DNA from: Dipteronia dyeriana
Taxonomy: Eukaryota; Streptophyta; Magnoliopsida; Sapindales; Sapindaceae
Length of the DNA: 64,000 nucleotides
Reading direction: 5' to 3'
Assembly: GCA_032871835.1 (NCBI GenBank)
Contig: CM065301.1
Location: 76,230,069-76,294,068 of the forward strand
Part shown: positions 61,491-64,000 of the stretch, piece after piece
Numbering within the stretch: the stretch's first letter is position 1
Layout of the letters: every line of letters starts with the position of its first letter
Made by a program: the position numbers and the translations under genes
The notes under the pieces: generated by a model
Told to the model about the DNA's origin: nothing
Seen by the model: the letters and a program-made list of their open reading frames with translations, nothing else
Databases searched by the model: none

Positions 61491-62356
61491 TTGTTGACGT
61501 CAATTTCTTGATAGGTAAGAAAGTCAACATTTTTTGGTTTAATTATGACCTGTTACAAAAAGAAAGAGAAAGAGAATGCAATTGATATGTTTATGACACG
61601 AGTATAGGTGGTAAAACTCCGGTGACCAGAGAAACATCCACGGGTGGTTGTAATCACAACCAAGCCAAATCCACTATTAAATAAAGAATTACACAACTCA
61701 ATCTCTCTTGCCTCTCTTTTCTAGTGAATATTTTATGTTCCTCTTGTTCTATATATTCTGCCTTTCATATTCAGTGAGATTATAGGTTTATTTATATGTT
61801 GATAGAACTAATCCTTGTTACATATAAGGAAAGGTGATAGTGTTTGATTGGAACTAGTTGCTTGTTGAAATCGTCTTTGTCTTCTTTCTTGTTTCTGAGA
61901 TCTTGTGGATCAAGTTTGAATCTACGTGGGATTCTAGTTGCACAGTCTGTTTAGGACTTATTTTCTAATTGGTGTGCAATCTTCTAGAAGAGTAGAGTTA
62001 TTGCTTAATTTGGACTTGTTTTCTGTTTGATGTTTATCCTTCCGTAAGCTTTTAAGTTTTTTCCTCCTCTGATACAGGGGAATAGAATAAGGATGTTTCC
62101 GTATTAGAGTGCGATTCTAGGTCCCTTCCATGGGCTTATTTACTTGTGTAAATCATATATTTCTTGACAACTTCTTTACTCAAGCTTCTCGTGTTGTCCC
62201 GAGTAAAGCTGAATTCGTCGAATATTCGTATTCGGCTTTACTAGGGTTCTTGTGTCTTATTGATACCACCGTTGGTGTTCTTCAGTTGCTAGATTGGATG
62301 CTTGTCAGACAATCTTTTTGGGTGGCAACCTTATTTGTTAGTGACGTGTATTTTCT

Positions 62357-62388
<32 letters not shown>
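61491..62388 (-). repeat. Diverged LTR-like block of a related family
   Basis: It begins TGTTGACGTCAATTTC (the reverse complement of an LTR end) and shares with the solo LTR the GTGGTAAAAC, ACACAACTCAATCTCTC, GGAAAGGTGATAGTGTTTGA and TTGTTGAAATCGTCTTT stretches. The right edge TATATAACA at 62388 is followed by ATACCCCTTAAAA, a polypurine tract on the minus strand, so it could be the 3' LTR of a minus-strand element whose interior would lie to the right. It contains a TA tract (62361-62388). No second LTR is in the window. Confidence 0.55.
62361..62388. repeat. TA dinucleotide microsatellite
   Basis: About 14 TA units at the outer edge of the LTR-like block. Confidence 0.9.
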
Positions 62389-62389
<1 letters not shown>

Positions 62390-62839
62390 CAATACCCCTT
62401 AAAATACTTTGGCCGAGTAAAATTCATTTTGGCAAAAGTATTTAATCATTGAATCTCCTTCTTGCTTGTTATTTTCTTCATTAATGCCACATTAAAGTAG
62501 GAATAATAATCCTTAAATTAATTCACACCATTAATGATGTGTCTTAATGGCAACCATGTATATGCAATTTGTCTCTTCAGGCCAAATCCCTATGATTGTG
62601 ACGTCATGAAATTTTGACGACTTGATCTGTTTTCTCATGACACGTGTCTTTCTATCGTTTGGTATCTCTGTTGGCATTTTTAAGATACGTCGTCCTGGTT
62701 ATTTGATTCGCCGCTTATGTCATCGAACGTCCCCCATTTTTCAATCTTCTCGCCTTTCCAAACCCTAGAGTTTCATGCTTTAATCATTAAGTAGCTTATT
62801 TAAATTAACGAGGGTTATTTCATCGTTATCTTTACGAAA

Positions 62840-64000
62840 AGAAAACTTAGGCTTGCTTCTATCTTTCTGCTCTTGCACACAGATCTGTTCTTCGTTCTTT
62901 GTTGAAGCTTTTTTCCAGTTTCCCGGGTCTGCTTCAAAGGTCAGTTTCCATGGATCCTATTGCATGACATCGTCTTTTTATTAAGGCCTTTGACACGCTT
63001 GAGCATGGAGATACTTAATTAGTCTCGTGCATTTATAAATTATTGGGGGAACACCCCCTGACTAGCCTTATTTTTTGAATGTTGACGTTTCTGGGCTTTT
63101 CCCTGGTGTTCCTTCTAGCCCTTGCTCTGAATCTTCCTCCAGTTCTGAGTCTTCCATTTCTGATCGCCATAAGTTATTTTCTTTTGTCCAACATCCGGAT
63201 AACTGGATTCCCGAGGGAGTGAAGGTGAGTTGGGGCGTAGAAACTTCCCTGGACGTTGAAAGAAAAGGTTTTATCTGGGGTTTTCCCAGTTTAAACAAAT
63301 ACTGAAAAAACAGTTGGTTTTTCATCGAAGGGAACTGGTGAAACCAGGTCAAGCTTTCAGTCGGTGAAGCTCGGGAAGTACTGAAGATTCCTCGTTACTT
63401 TTACTCTCTCGATCGCTAGAACAAAACGTCGCCCGTTTTCACCGATGCTGAGTTATCTAACCTTGCTAGGGCAGTTGTGCGTACTTTTGGAAAAAAGATG
63501 TAGGTCCTACCTTTTTGATGAGAAGAAAATGATAGATCTTGGCTTCTTTGCTTATACTTCTGCTTGTCCCAGACGATGTAAGTGAGCTTTCCTATTGCTT
63601 TCATTTTGGTGTTTTTTACTATCTGTTCTTCTAATTCCTTACCCCTTTCGGATTTAGTATATGATATGGACATCGTTTGCGACCCTGTCAGGAAAAGGCA
63701 ATTATTCAAGCAAGTCGTAAAAATGCTTCTCTTTAAAGTGAGGAAGGGATTGTTCCGCCTGATGATGAGTCGAATGAGAATTTCGAGGAAACAGATGAGC
63801 AAGTTCCTGAGTATGTTTCTAAAGAGGTCGTTCAACCGACCACGGGGGAATCAAACGGCTCGATTGGCCTTATGGGACCTGATAACGACCAGCGGTATGA
63901 GAATGAAGGCAGTTAATGAGGGCATCCCGGTGGTATAACTTCTGATGAGCCTAGTTTCTATGTTGATGAGGTGCCATCTGAGCAGTTTGTTGATAGAGGT
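62840..64000 (+). pseudogene. Decayed coding-like region, probably retroelement
   Basis: From about 63078 the plus strand reads DVSGLFPGVPSSPCSESSSS, then PDNWIPEGVKVSWGVETSLD and RKGFIWGFPSLNKY before a stop; similar-looking sequence (VGEAREVLKIPRYFYSLDR, then FTDAELSNLARAVVRTFGKK) continues in shifted frames to about 63500. From about 63747 an acidic frame reads GIVPPDDESNENFEETDEQV. The serine-rich start, a single conserved-looking block and an acidic tail recall the N-terminal ORF of large plant gypsy elements, but I do not recognise the family with confidence. It runs off the window edge. Confidence 0.35.

Noticed and set aside
61491..62388. Solo LTR with a target duplication
   Set aside because: The flanks (CGTAT left, ATACC right) do not match, so I only call an LTR-like block.
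63416..63938. 139-codon minus-strand and 118-codon plus-strand frames
   Set aside because: They overlap each other, read across a likely splice-like junction, and have no recognisable domain; the better frames are the ones described for 62840-64000.

Overview
This is a gene-poor, retrotransposon-rich stretch of a flowering-plant (eudicot) nuclear genome. The evidence is GT-AG introns, AT-rich intergenic DNA with long dinucleotide and trinucleotide repeats, Ty1/copia and Ty3/gypsy elements, plant LINE tails, and plant-specific genes: a purine permease family, a bifunctional UMP synthase, and a chitinase-type receptor kinase. The species cannot be named from the sequence alone.

Layout. 1-2160 holds no recognisable gene. 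2163-3108 is a purine permease (PUP) pseudogene on the + strand; a decayed copia element (about 3110-8786) sits in its last coding part and its 3' flank resumes at 8787. A second PUP copy has a small exon 1 at 9701-9740, a 3.9 kb intron carrying a fold-back element, and a main exon at 13627-14643; it too is broken. 15131-15960 holds two orphan first-exon pieces, a type II formin N terminus and a serine carboxypeptidase-like N terminus, beside a LINE tail. 16174-23145 is a complete LTR element with 2.2 kb LTRs, a GTATT target duplication and only a gag-like region (minus strand).

23730-40590 is a UMP synthase locus on the + strand, recognisable from its 5' leader to its last exon but destroyed. 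One copia element (24157-28771, minus) splits the orotate phosphoribosyltransferase part. LINE debris fills intron 1, a terminal-inverted-repeat element fills another intron, and a second copia element (33635-39858, plus) splits the orotidylate decarboxylase part. Several stop codons and at least one frameshift add to this. 41038-44193 is a chromovirus-like gypsy pol remnant, 44200-44366 a hAT-like end, and 44520-45400 a copia gag/protease remnant.

47051-53153 (minus) is the only gene I can read as intact. Its seven exons join in frame to a predicted 773-residue receptor kinase: signal peptide, GH18 (class V chitinase) ectodomain, one membrane helix, and a kinase with all core motifs. It resembles tobacco CHRK1, and the GH18 catalytic glutamate is replaced by valine, so the ectodomain looks like a non-catalytic chitin-type receptor head.

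53500-55130 has GACGG-rich repeats like CACTA element subterminal regions. 55937-56658 is a solo LTR with an ATGTG target duplication, head to head with a full gag-only gypsy element of the same family (56716-61175) that carries a seven-unit minisatellite before its 3' LTR. 61491-62388 is a related, more diverged LTR-like block. 62840-64000 shows decayed coding-like DNA of probable retroelement origin.

Nothing here forms an operon-like or clustered pathway. The main biology is a putative catalytically dead GH18 receptor kinase surviving in a graveyard of genes broken by successive transposon insertions.
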